Assembly (NCBI GenBank): GCA_036939975.1
Contig: JALLPB010000083.1
Location: 1-32,420 of the forward strand
DNA: 32,420 nucleotides
Reading direction: 5' to 3'
Origin: Cyclostephanos tholiformis
Taxonomy: Eukaryota > Bacillariophyta > Thalassiosirophyceae > Thalassiosirales > Thalassiosiraceae
Position numbers and translations under genes: made by a program
Shown here: positions 7,545 through 19,304 of the stretch, piece by piece
Numbering within the stretch: the first letter of the stretch is position 1
Layout of the letters: every line of letters begins with the position of its first letter
Notes under the pieces: generated by a model
The model's input: the letters and a program-made list of their open reading frames with translations, nothing else
What the model was told of the DNA's origin: nothing
Databases searched by the model: none

Positions 7545-10003
7545 CTAAGCACTTACATCATTAGCACCCATCGACCTAAATTCTTCCAAGGTCACCAACT
7601 CGCGTCCCGCGAACGCGGCGAAGCCGGCGCACATGCCCATGCCCTGATAGTACTTATCTTCCATGTGATGACTTAACCCCTCGCCGGAGAATATGCTCTG
7701 CAATAGCTTCATCTCGCGTTGGGCGAAACCCTTATCCCCGAAGCTTCCGTCCCTGACTGGACATGCAGCGTCGTCGCTCTGCCCCTCGATCCATAGCATC
7801 TCCTTTGTACGGATGTTATCGGCATCGTCGCTGTCGCGATCGGAGAACTCCGTAATCAAAACGGTAGGCCCGCAGTGATCGTAGCCGATGTTTCCCAGGA
7901 CGAGGGCGTTGACCGTGCGCGGGGTACGGGCGACGACGTCCAGACCGTTAACTATCCTGTAAGCCTCGGTTATCGCGCCATTCTCGACCATGGCGTCGAA
8001 TTTCGAACAAAACGCGTCGTTACCGACGCGCGGACTCCCGAAGTTATACATCTTGAGCGTCCTGGGACGGGGCGGCGGCGGCGGACTCGATCCAAGATTC
8101 GCCTTCCCCCCCATCGCGAGTAGCGTCGATGCTATGCCATTCCACCAAGCCTCGGACGGCACGAGCTGTGGCAGGCCCCTGCCGGCGTCCATGCCGTATT
8201 CCGCCACGTCCATGACGAAGCACGTCGCGAGGGCACCGCCCAACGAGTGTCCCGTGACCAGGAGGTCGTAATTCGCGAAATCGTCCCCAGGCGTCACGGC
8301 CGCCAACACCAGTTCCTTGAGCCGCCTCGATATGGAATCGAGGCTATTGCGGAAACCGGTATGCACCTTCGCGGTCGCCGCATTCTCGACGTCCTCGCCT
8401 GCGATCCACGCGGATTGGACGATGGTGGCGTCGGTGACGAGGTCCTTGGGCGCGCAAGTCCCTCGGAACGACACGCATATTAGCTTGCGTTCGAGGGAGC
8501 GATACACGGCGCACGAGCAACCCGTATCGTCGTGCGTTACGAAGCAACAGAATTCAAGGTCTCGAGGAGGCGTGGCCATGGGATCGTCGACGTCAACGAC
8601 GTCCCCCCTCTGACCGACGTACCTCTCGTACAGCTCTCCCCATTCCACCCCCGGCAATCCACCCTTGACCCTGTGCCGCTCGATCCCACTCGAAGATGAC
8701 GACGACGACGACGACGACGACGACGATCGCAATAGATCGACGCGCGGTATCGGCGTGTATCGCAATCCCACCTCGACCTTGCCCCTGACCTCCCCCTCGT
8801 ACATGCTCGCCAATATCCCCCCCACGGCCGCCCCGGCGGGTCCGGCGATCATGGCGCCCGCGGCCATGCCCACGGCGCGCTGTCCCCCCTTATCCTTCTT
8901 CCTAGGCTTCGACGTCATCTTTATCGTTGCGATCGTGCCGGATCCGTACGATTGATTAATCGCCTCCATGACCACGTCCTCGTCTATCGACGTCTCCTCG
9001 ATGCCGGTGATCGGATCCGTTCGTACAGTTATGGCATCCTGCAACCTCCCGGACTCCTTCAGGTATTTCATGACCTGGGATTTGAGCGCCTCTATCGTAT
9101 CCCTGTCGTCCGTTTTAGATGCGACGCCCGGCAACAGATCGACCAATTTCCGATGAGCCGAGCCGATCGAGTTCCCGCCGCCCACGACGTCCTCGTCGTA
9201 CAGCGTGAACACTAGACGGGCCGTAGTCGGATCCTGCACGTACAGGTAAAAGGGAGGATCGCCCTCCCACACCGCCTGCCCGCCCCGTCCCCACGACGAC
9301 TTGATGTGATACGCGCCGCTCCCGCCCCTGCTCCTGTTCATCCTGGCCTTGGCCTCGTCTACGTTCCCCCAAGCCGTCGACGACCGTCCGACGTGGGCGC
9401 ATCCCGCGAGGTCCAGCACTCCATCGTGATACTGCTCTTTCTCGAGCTTGCGCACATCTTCCGTCCACGCCCCCTCGACGACCGATACCAATAGGGACGC
9501 ATCGACGCCCCCCCCCGTGATAAGTCCCTCGGCGGCATCGTCCTCGTCCGGCAGGTCCGTGGCGCGTATCGGAGTCACCTCGATGATGCCCCTGTACATG
9601 GATCGGGTGTACGATGCCGATAGGAATGCGACGTTCAATCCCGACGATCCCCGTTCCCACCGTGACGAGGAGGGTGGCGGCCCGACGTACGCGTCGAATG
9701 CAAGTCCGGCGAGGAATAATGCCGTGGATAGCGAAAATGGCGGCTGTCGCGGCGTGATGACGCCGGCGGTAGAATCGTCGCGGATTTCGTCGTCGTCGTC
9801 GTCGTCGTCTTTGGCGTTGGCGTACAACGTCATGCCGCGCGGTCCTCCCCCCCTCCCATGACACGACGTTGACGACGATATTCCTCGTTCCCCCCCCATC
9901 GTCCTCCTCGCAATTGTATCGGCTGTGGCGGTCCGCGATGACGACGTCCACGGCACGCTCGTGGAGAGTCGTCGTCGTCGCAGTAGCGGTGGCAGTTGTC
10001 GCA

Positions 10004-10034
<31 letters not shown>

Positions 10035-10175
10035 CGTGACGAACGTCGCCGACGGCGTCATCATCGCGTCGACCGCGCCGCCGACGCCGTGATTCCCCCC
10101 CCGGGCAATGACGACGACTGCCGTCGTTACCATCGCCATCGTGGCCAGGAATGACCACGTCGATCGATGTTGCAT
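7545..10175 (-). CDS. Class 3 (alpha/beta hydrolase) lipase with N-terminal C2-like region
   Basis: One frame of 876 codons from ATG 10175. The lipase domain occupies about residues 540-790: CVSFRGTC (oxyanion-side strand), VHTGFRNSL, then TGHSLGGALA with nucleophile Ser644, NFGSPRVGN, Asp746 in NGLDVVARTP and His767 in GYDHCG, so the Ser-Asp-His triad of class 3 lipases is complete. Residues about 190-350 (IEVTPIRATDLP to FTLYDEDVVGGGNSIG) look like a C2-type membrane-binding domain, and residues near 450 form a Gly/Ala-rich zipper-like segment. The N-terminus is hydrophobic and could be a signal or anchor. Runs of Thr, Asp and Ser come from GAC/GTC microsatellites. It likely acts on acyl-glycerolipids; the substrate is not deducible. 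The end may be spliced at GTAAGT (7556-7551). Divergent from the sulfatase. Confidence 0.88.
8698..8724. repeat. (GAC)n microsatellite in the lipase gene
   Basis: Nine GAC triplets on the plus strand read as a poly-Ser tract in the lipase. Related (GTC)n tracts lie at 9788-9810 (Asp run) and 10005-10033 (Thr run) in the same gene, and at 10756-10777 in the sulfatase (Ser run). Confidence 0.85.
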
Positions 10176-10721
10176 CGTCTAAATATATTTTTACTGTATT
10201 ATTGTTCGTCCTTCCAGACCTCCCTGTGTTACTATGTGTGAGTCATATCATCGGCGAGCGACGCCACTTAATTTTTTTTTGATTTTGGACGTTCTTCGTC
10301 ACATCGATGTGAGAGAGAGTCAGTCAGAGCGTAAGGTATCGTCAGCATGCATATATCTCTCTCGGTTTTCATGCTCCCGCCAAAAATCCAATCCCGCGGA
10401 GACTCCCTTTTCCTACCTCTCTCTAACTGAGCTGACTGTAGAGTAAGGTTTTGTAGATAACTGACGACACAGGCAACGATTTTTTTCTTTTTTGTTTCTC
10501 TCTCCTCCAAAACAATAAGTAACCCACACATGCACATTATTATTTCTTCGGCACACAACACAACAGCATATAATATTCAATACTACCAATCGAGGGTGGT
10601 GGTGGGGTGGTGGGTAGTGTAGGCCGTGCCTTGTTTTTCGCAATATATACTATATATAAATATATATACTATATGGAAACAGGCGCGGGGCGGTTTGTGA
10701 TGGCAAAATAATAATCCGACG
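10176..10721. promoter_or_regulatory. Divergent promoter region, lipase / sulfatase
   Basis: This 546-bp interval lies between opposite start codons. It contains a TATATA-rich tract at 10643-10674, 48 to 79 bp before the sulfatase ATG, which could supply a TATA-like element. The remainder is T-rich and CT-rich with GTGGTGGG runs. The small open frames are not supported. Confidence 0.4.
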
Positions 10722-13328
10722 ATGCCTCCACCCCAATCATCCACGCGCACGACGACGTCGTCGTCGTCGTCGTCGTCCACGTTGTTGCACGCCGTCGTAT
10801 ACTCGTCCATGATGCTGATATTGTCAACGATATACGTCAACTTCAACGTCGACGCCGGATATCGCCGCATCGTAACGGACGTTACCGGACACGGCGGATT
10901 CCTCAGGCTGCTCGAGAGGTCGATCGCGATCGAATCCCCCCCCCCGTCGACGCACAACGACGACGACGGGGGCGCGAAAGGACGGGACGATGGCGACGAT
11001 GCCCTCGGCGGTCCTACTAGCGGTCAACGACGCGACAGGATCGACGTCCTCGAGGATGGCATACTGGATTTAAGGAATAGGAACGAAAGAATGCGCGAAC
11101 GACTGCTGGGTCTGCTCGATTCGACGAACGACAATGACGACGACGATGACGACGGGGGGGGGACGACGACTACGACGACTCCCGATGCCACGGTGGGCGG
11201 GAGGATGATGGGATATCGAGGATCGGATCGACGACGACAATGGCAGGAACAACAACAACGACAACGGCAAGAGAAGCAAAGACCCGACGGGGGGGAGGGT
11301 AATCTCACCGGTCTCAACATACTGTTGCTTTACGCGGACGATTGGACTCATCATACCCTATCGTCGTATCACGATACGACGCCCAAGAATACGATACTCA
11401 AGACGCCATTTCTGGACGCCCTCGCTTCCGACGGGATGAGATTTTCTCACAATTGCGTCACTACGTCCGTTTGCTGGATAAGCAGGGCGACTCTGTACAC
11501 CGGATTGTACGTAAGTCGTCACAATACGACGAAACCGTGCTGTTGGGGCGGCATGGACAAGCCGACATCGAAAATGAACGAGACTCCATCCGATTGGACG
11601 GAGCTTAGCTTCTACGAGTTGCTCGCGAATGCGGGATATCACGTCGGACATTCCGGCAAGTGGGGAATATACATGCCCTTCGATAAACGGGGTGTGCATT
11701 ACAACGTCGAGGAGGACGGGTGGCATTATCGCAAGATCGGCGACAAATTATGGCACATCACGGAAAAGAACGAGGCTGACTCGTTGCGATTCCTAGTAAC
11801 CAGGCCGCGGGATAGGCCCTTCTTCCTGAACGTCGCGTTCTACGCGACGCACGCGAAGGACTCTGACGTTCGTCAGTACATGCCACAGGAAGGTAGCATG
11901 GGTTGGTACGTCAACGATACGATACCGATGCCGAAAGCAGCGACTGACGAGGCATGGAAGAGAATGCCGTACTTCTTCGATGAGAGGAACGAGGGACGTA
12001 CTCGTTGGCGCATGAGATTCAATAATGCGACGATGCACCAGACCATGATGAAGAATTATTACCGCATGGGTGAGTAGAAATTTTCTCGCGTCGAAAAATA
12101 ATAATATTTACACGTGTGTGGGAAAAAAAGGCGATTTGCATCCTTTTTTTTTTTTCGTCCCCTCTCATCTCATCTGGGCGGTCTTTTTTATACTTGGTTA
12201 TAATAATGACAGCCACGGAGGTCGACGCCGCATGCGGGGCCATAATGGAAGAATTGCGACGTCAAGACGTCCTGGACAATACGGTGATAATTTTCACGAC
12301 TGACAACGGCAACTTCCATGCCGAGGTGAGTGGAAGGAATATTCGTCCGAGAGTGCACTATCTAGTCATGCGCGGTGTTCAGATTTCAACGCCTGATGAA
12401 TCGATGATACTCAAACACTACTCTCTCTCCCCCGCCAAAACGATATCGACCGCCCCAAAATCGGTCTCAGCATGGACTGGCGGACAAGTGGTGAGAAAAG
12501 ATCGCGCGGGAGTTATATTTCGTGTTTATATTGAGGCAATATTGACTTTCGACGGAATAATCGCTGACGCTACTCTTTTCGCTACACTTTGCCGATCGTT
12601 TCCTCGATTAGGTATCCTCACCAAGAGTAAGAATCTCTCCGTGGGATGTGCATTTTTTTGTTTGGTTTTCGAAGAATCTCCCTAACGTCTCCGTTGTTGC
12701 TTACTTCGAATTCGACCGTGAGCAGGTCGATACGTGTGCCATTGATCATACGAGACCCGAGAATGAAGGAGGAGAATCGAGGCACAACCAACGATGAGTT
12801 CACGTTGAATATCGATTTGGCGCCGACAATATTGGCAGCCGCTGGTTTGCCCATACCGCAAAAGATGATGGGACGGGACATGTCTCAATTGTACCTTTCA
12901 CCAGAGCCGACTAAATGGAGAGACGACTTCTTCTACGAGCATCCAATGATCTCCAAGAAATCTTACGTGCCAAGGTTAGTAAATCAGGGAAGGTGCAATG
13001 TTTCGTGAAAATTATTTGTGACTGCGTCGATTTTCTCTTACCCCACGTCGATTCTACCTCCAAACTACTTATTCTATTTGTCTTCTTTTCTCTTTTTCGT
13101 CCTCTGCGTATCCCCAGTTCGGAGGCGCTCGTACGGAAGGATTATAAATACATGTTCTGGCCGGACTACTCGTACGAGCAGTTGTTCGACTTAGTCAATG
13201 ACCCCGAGGAAATGGAAGACATCTTCAATAGTACCGATCCTGCCATAGAGGAAATCAGGGCAGTCATGAAGAAACGATTTGAGGAGTTGAAGAATCTCGT
13301 GAGGAGCGACGAAATCGTGACACTTTAA
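10722..13328 (+). CDS. Sulfatase (alkaline phosphatase superfamily), type II membrane or secreted
   Basis: Exons: 10722-12069, 12213-12325, 12471-12490 (20 nt), 12612-12626 (15 nt), 12726-12974, 13118-13328; phases agree and give 651 residues. Residues 21-42 are hydrophobic (signal anchor), followed by a low-complexity Asp/Arg/Gln-rich stalk to about 195. The catalytic domain begins NILLLYADD (metal-binding Asp206/207). The modification site is SVCWISRATLYTG: Cys251 and Arg255 match the sulfatase CxPxR/CxAxR core, but Ile replaces the Pro/Ala. FTTDNGNFHAE provides the Asp480-Asn481 metal ligands. HGLADKW and YPHQE, the next conserved blocks, are supplied by the two micro-exons, followed by SIRVPLIIRDPR. 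It probably hydrolyses sulfate esters of polysaccharides or sulfated sugars. Convergent with the transporter, 73 bp apart. Confidence 0.9.
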
Positions 13329-13401
13329 CATAATAGGTAGGCCTTAACGCTTATTAAACATGAAGCATAACATCTCCCAATGTCCCCCACGGACATCCGA
13401 T

Positions 13402-15269
13402 TCAAGCATTGATCCGCCTGGCCTTAAGCTTCATTTGCAAAATTGTTGCCACAATCATCATGGAGCCGCAAAGAGTGAACGATACCCTGGGCGTCAAATC
13501 CGTCAGGAGACTAAAAAGGACGATAAAGTTCAGGGGGATCCTGAATAGGTTGTATATGGCGGCCCTCTTATTTTCGGGCACGATCGTCCCCTTCATCGTG
13601 CCCATTGACGGAAAGTACATTCCAACGCACATCTCGAACAGATTCATCGCGAGGAAGGTCGCGGTGGCCCCCCCGGAGTACACGACCATGAGGAAGGCGA
13701 ACGCCGCCACGCCGAATACGATCACGGAAAGCTGCTCCGGCTTCATCCTTTCCATGGCTATGGAGAATATGGACGATCCCGCCATGCAGCAGACCATGAA
13801 GGTGGAGAAGATGACGCCGAACGGCAGACCAACGAATTCGTCGCCCATTTCCGCCTTCGCCAATGCGGTAAGGGCGGGCGTCCACATGAAAACGAAAATG
13901 TACATCGATCCCTCGAACAGCGAGCTGATGATTCCGCACGATAGTATGTCCGGACTGCGCATCGTGGTCTCGAAGGCCCCCTTCAATGCGCCCATGGCAT
14001 AAGAAGACTCGGCCTTGCCGTCGTCGCTACCGCTATCGTCGTCGCCCTTGCCGCCGCCGTAATTCTCCTCCCAGAGGTATGACGCCAGTAGACCGCAAAC
14101 GATGAGCGCGAACAGGCTGACGTCGAACGGACCGAGGTAGCCGCCGGTGTAAAATCCGGAGTTTTCGGAGATTGGCTTGAACTCGGCGTAGCTAGCGGCC
14201 TTGTTGGCGACCTGACCGGCCAATATGGCGATGACCGAATTGCCATATTGGGCGTAGGAGAACGATTTGCCCAAATGCGACTATTTCCGAAAGAGGGCGA
14301 GATTTTTTTCGAATGAAGGTGGAGCGAAAAAACGAACGGGCAATTAATGCATGTGATCACAACATTGGCGGGGTGTCGACGACATATATATATTTTCCTA
14401 TCGAGACAAAAAGTGGATCTCACCATAACGCCGGCGTTGGCATGTGCGCCGATGAGCCATGCCTCGAATACTGAAAATAGCAAAGACGTGGCAACGCCGC
14501 CCAATAACCTCCCGGCCATGAGGATCGAAAAATTCTTGAAGTCTGCGATACAGGGCCGGAGAGTGGAGTTTTCGATGTTGTTGTTGTGTGTTTTTTTTTT
14601 CATCGAGTGGGGGGAGAGGGGGGGGGGNTCCCAAACTCGTGGATAGAGAAAAGGGCAGCCAAAAATATAAAATAAAATAAAAAATAAGGGCCAAAACTCA
14701 CGCTTCGTCATGCAACTCAACGAGTATATGATAGCGAACAGTATGACGAACTTCTTCCGTCCGCCCTGATCGGCCATGCCACCCACGAAGCTACCGAACA
14801 CCATCGAACTCCCGAAGCCGGCGACGAATAATACCGCGATGTCGTGCTGGGAATATCCGTACGCGTCATAGAGGGCATATACGTACGGTCCCTGCAACCA
14901 ATCGGACATGGCAGCGAAGAGGTATACGGCCAGGTACTTACGTAGCAATTGCGCATGTCGGATATTCGCCGCCGCATCCGAGGCGGCGTCGGATGCCTTG
15001 GAGGGGGATCCTCCCACGATTCCTTTTCCTTTTCCTTTTCCTCCTCCTCCTCCCTCCTCCTCGTCGTCGTCGTTCTTCCCCCCCCCTCCTACCCCCCCTT
15101 CGTCGTCGTCGCCGACGAGCGGGGTGGGTTCGTCGTCGTCCCCCTCCGAGACGACGACGACGGCGTTGTTGACGCTGGGAAAGTATTTCTTCCAATACGA
15201 CGAGGCGCGGAACGTCGCTAGGACGTTGATGGCCAATACGACGCCGAATATCAAATTGTAATCCGTCAT
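13402..15269 (-). CDS. MFSD5-like major facilitator transporter (molybdate-anion type)
   Basis: Exons: 15269-14702, 14542-14424, 14280-13402; phases agree and give 521 residues. An N-terminal helix (residues 5-22) is followed by a long acidic, Gly- and Lys-rich loop (about 36-100) encoded by simple repeats, which accounts for the extra length over the usual 450 or so residues. The conserved blocks are AMSDWLQGPYVYALYDAYGY, then GSFVGGMADQGGRKK (the MFS loop 2-3 motif), SCMTKHFKNFSILMAGRLLGG (spanning exon junction 1) and ATSLLFSVFEAWLIGAH. The C-terminal half has six further helices with SSLFEGSMYIFVFMWTPAL and PSMGTMKGTIVPENKRA. Homologues import molybdate; transport here is inferred. Intron 1 contains the window's only ambiguous base (N at 14628) beside a G-run. 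Divergent from the kinase-like gene. Confidence 0.88.
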
Positions 15270-15780
15270 GATTCGCGTCTTTCTTTGTTACCGTCCGTGT
15301 GATCGGTCCCCTCCGTCCCCCCTTTATGATGTGGTGATGTGGGCTACCGCTAATAATATAGACTAACCGCAGGATCCTCTTATCCACGTTTTGCGGATGC
15401 TGATATAATAATAATATAATAACAATATTATTATGGCGTCGATCTCGTCGCTTCCTTTCTTTTGGATCTTTCTGGGGACAGTACCTATTGGGGGGGGTGG
15501 GGCTGGTCTCGGGGGAGATTTAATAAAATTATGATAGGTAGAGTACATAGTAATATTTTGGAGAGAGGATGTTTTTGTTTTGATCATGTTGTGTTGTGTC
15601 GTAACGTAGGTGTACGAATGAGGGTATGGTAGAGGATGAGGGACTTGAGCAAAAAAAGAACCATCACGACATGAGAAAGGAAAGCAGAAGATACACGCGA
15701 TAGAAGCGAGAAATATTTTTTTGATCGGAGAAAAGCACATGGTGACTATTAGTATAGAGTGTAGAAAGCATTAAAAAAAA
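15270..15780. promoter_or_regulatory. Divergent promoter region, transporter / kinase-like gene
   Basis: This 511-bp interval lies between opposite start codons. It holds an AT-only imperfect palindrome of ATAATAATAT type around 15401-15434 and a G-run at 15491-15498. The kinase-like ATG is preceded directly by an A8 run. No supported gene. Confidence 0.4.
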
Positions 15781-17988
15781 ATGATGATGAACGACGCCAC
15801 CGACGACGGCCGGCAACAGCAGCGGCGGCAACAGCAGCAGCAGCAGCAATTCCGACAACGGTCGACATCGCAGCGCATCGAATGTGCGGACGGGAAAACG
15901 ATCGACGCGACGCCAAGGAGGACGCGAAGGCGACACATGCCGAGCGGGAGTTGTCCGTTTCGGATACGACGGATCATCGGGAGCTACCGTCTGCCACTGC
16001 GGCGACGACGACATCGCGCCATCGGCATCGATGACAACTATGCAAAGTACGGGAAACGGAACGTCGGGGGGGGACCGACTCGACGGATACGCGTCTCCCT
16101 CGTGGCGATTTGCATTAGTTTGATCCTCGTACTCGTCCGCCCGGTGATGGTGTATTTTGGGTACGTCCTGTACGACGACATTGACATGATTTCGCTCGCC
16201 GAGCGACGTCGAACGGGACGGAAAGTATTGAGGCGAGGTGAATCGTCATCGCATGATGCCACGACTGCTACTCGAGACGACGTCGTCCGTTCGAAAATAT
16301 TACACCACCCGAAATCATACGTCCTTATGGACGGACATCGTCCGGCACTGCTCGCATATCGGAGCTTCCCCTTCGCCAGGAAGACGGTCGATCGATGGAA
16401 GGAGAGGGATGATGCGGACGTCGATTACGGCGGTCTGGTCCATGATTCCGTACGAAATGAGGGGATTCTCACCCGTTTCATCCCGCGCATTATCATTAAT
16501 TCGGGACGGGATGACCATGAGTATGATGGCGATATTGTTGTGCCCGGCGGCTTCGATCCGGACTCGATCGAGCCGGAACAAGACCTGAAGGAGAGGAATA
16601 GGATGAAGAGGAAGGAACACGGGAGCTATCCCGTATATGCAATCGACGGGAAAGAAATATTGAACGTCGATGCGAGTCTACTCGACTTGAGGAATTATTA
16701 CGACGACGATGTTATATCCGTGAAGCCCAAGGCCAATGACCCCAAGGTGTTAAAACCACGCGCGTGTCAGGAACCCGAATTCAGGAGCTACTACTTCCCA
16801 ACGTGCAACGACTTCCACGAGCGCGATATGGGCAGGGCGTACGACGATCCGACGGTGGTGTCGAACCCACGTCCCGAAAACGAGGTGAATATCCGGTATT
16901 TGGCCTCCGGATTTTACAGGGATACCTGGATATTGGAGGATGAACCGTGGGTATTAGCATCGCCATACGCGGCGGAGGAGCTCGATGAGATGTTGCACCG
17001 GAATTACGGCGTGTCGAACGAGGAGCGGACGTATGAAATGATCGCCAGTGGTTATCGATCCGCCATCCTCAAGACCCCGCGCATGGCGCACAATATCGGT
17101 CCAGGGTTCTACGACGAGGTTTGGACGGAAGCGATCATCATGGAACGGTTGACGAAATCCCCACGCATAATAGATATTTACGGGCACTGCGGCTACTCAA
17201 CCATGGTGGAAGTCGTCCCGATCGAGTTCGAGGAGGTGGCGATACGTGGCGAGGGAGTCGAGAAGCCGGATGTGGTCGAGGAGCGCAATCGCGACGGCGT
17301 CCGTCCCTACAACAACTTCACCTCGTCCGAGAAGCTTCGCTTCGCCTTGGACATGGCCGAGAGTCTGGCGGATATGCACGGATTCGAGGGGGGCATAATC
17401 GTGCACGACGACGTGCAGATGTGTCAGTGGCTACGTACACCCGATGGGCGTTTGAAATTGGGCGATTTCAATCGTGCCACCATCATGTCGTGGGATTTAT
17501 TGAAGGGTGAGTATTGCAAGTTCAACAACGGCGAGGCCTTTTCTCAGTATCGTGCCCCGGAGGAGTACGCGGCTAGGAATCTCAATGAAAAGATCGACAT
17601 ATTCTCGTTCGGTAATAACATATACGCGATGCTCACGGGGCTTTGGAACTGGGTGAGTCTCTTTATCGGCACTCCTTGTTGTGTCGAACATACGCGCTAA
17701 TGTAGCCAACATATTTTACATCTACGGATGGTCACCGCATATCTCTCTCTCCAGTATGAGATGATGTTTGAGAAGGAGGACGACGATGCTATTCAGACGA
17801 AGCTGATAGACGGAGAACTTCCGTTTGTTGATCCTAGATATAAAAACAGAAGCTTTGCGGAGAAGAAGCTAGTTGAGCTGATGTACAAATGCTGGATATA
17901 CGATCCCGACGAAAGAATTAGCAGCTTCGAGGCGGTTAAATTTTTAAGGAAGGCTGTTAGGGATAATGAGGAGAAAGAGCATGAGTAA
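15781..17988 (+). CDS. Membrane-anchored kinase-like protein with altered catalytic motifs
   Basis: Exons 15781-17652 and 17755-17988 give 701 residues. The N-terminus is basic and Gln-rich; one membrane helix (about residues 103-131, VSLVAICISLILVLV) suggests a type II Golgi/ER-type topology. The kinase-like domain covers about 370-690: ILKTP with Lys431, helix-C Glu450, HDDVQMCQ (541-549) in place of HRDxKxxN, GDFN (561-564) in place of DFG, RAPE (591-594), KIDIFSFGN and DERISS. The catalytic-loop and DFG Asp are kept, but the HRD Arg, loop Lys and Asn, and the DFG Gly are changed. It may be a pseudokinase or an atypical secretory-pathway kinase. I associate the DFNRA-type motif with a recurrent diatom family, from memory. 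No partner is identifiable from context. Confidence 0.85.
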
Positions 17989-19151
17989 TACACGACCTTG
18001 ACTTCCAGGTACCAGAGGAAATGAAATTTTTACAACTTTAATGAGTGATGACACAATCAATACTAACAGCGCCCAACAACACCATGTTGGAAATATGTAA
18101 TAACATCAGTACCCATAAAAACTTTTCTTTGTGCTAATGTGCAATTTGTGCTGCTGGCAATGGCGAAGAAGTCATGTTCTCGCCAAATCCTGGGAAAATT
18201 GGCAGACTTCTGGTGGAGTTTCTGCTTTAGCGAAACTAAAACATCATATTGATTTCATGACTTTTTGGTGTCCTCTTTTTCACTGTAATCGTCGCCAATG
18301 TCTGGTATTTTTGATATTGGATCACTCTTAATCTGTTTTATTGCTTGATTTGTTTAGGAAATAGCCTAATGCTCCCTGCCTCATTTATCATATCATAAAG
18401 AAGAATACACCGCAAGTCCCAATACCAATATGAAGGGTAAAGGGTGTTATATTAAAGTTATGGAATTGTAATTGGTTTTGGATTCTGATAGTCAATTCTA
18501 GTTATCAGTCCGTTTAAAGGGCATCATCCAATGATTTTTTTATATATTGTTACTTAAACGTCCATTGCAACTTGCACCTTTTATTTTTTACTACTCATGT
18601 TGTTTTGTGTCGTCATAATGGTATCTGCGTGAAATTTACGTTCGGAGGTTAGATCATAGCATGCATCATACCTACCATACCATAGAGAGAGCAAGTTTGA
18701 GTGGCGGGCCCTGCCCCGCCAGGGTGGAGATAGAGAGGAGAAACTTAGAGTCTGATTCGTATTATTCCCACGTAGAGGAGATCATTACATTAATTGTATC
18801 ATTTGGCTATACTTTCCAATTAGGTACAATGGCGAGAAAAGCTATTGTCCAGATTTTCTTATCTACAGTAAGTAGACAAATTCATGTAAGGAATCACTAA
18901 GAATGTGAGAAATCACGAAATTTGTCAATACCGTCAATTGACTTGAAGCTGTTAAACCACTCCCTTCGAAACAAAATTACTTACTTTTTTTAACAACACA
19001 CACACACACACAGCCTTTTTAAGATCATGGACAGAGCAAGAGAGGTCAACAACAACGCACCGCCTAGAGACAGCAGCGACGCTCATCCCCGGCAGCAGCA
19101 AAATAGCCGCCACCACAACATCAGGCATTAACCCCTCCATCCCTCTCCCCC
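17989..19151. other. Intergenic, no gene seen
   Basis: AT-rich sequence without supported coding frames. It includes a small GC hairpin at 18702-18721 (TGGCGGG with CCCGCCA) and a (CA)n tract at 18996-19012. Two short plus-strand frames (18131-18331 and 18661-18900) have no protein-like features. Confidence 0.5.
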
Positions 19152-19304
19152 TTAGTCGCCGTCGAAACCTTCGTCGATCGCGCCGTACAACGCCGACACC
19201 GACCCGGATAGGTAGGGTACGCCGCGCCCCGCCGTTATTTGGGCCCCTTCCCCCGCCGATCTCCCCAACCGAAACACCACTCCCAAAATTTCCGAGGCTC
19301 GTTC
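19152..19304 (-). pseudogene. Coding-like orphan fragment, possibly a terminal exon
   Basis: On the minus strand a 50-codon frame ends at TAA (19154-19152) and reads like real protein: ILGVVFRLGRSAGEGAQ, then GRGVPYLSGSVSALYGAID. It is GC-rich, like the 7.5-18 kb genes and unlike its AT-rich surroundings. It has no start codon; a TAG acceptor-like site lies just upstream, and a second short coding-like run (RTVGTVLEYGVEIL) follows a TTTCAG site near 19430. There is little room for a full gene before SIN3 begins at 19594. It may be the 3' end of a decayed or very short gene. The family is not recognised. Confidence 0.3.

Noticed and set aside
9115..10158. Long (347-codon) second frame on the minus strand over the lipase N-terminal half
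   Set aside because: It is an Arg/Gly/Asp-rich shadow frame produced by GC-rich codons and triplet repeats of the lipase gene; no domain is visible.
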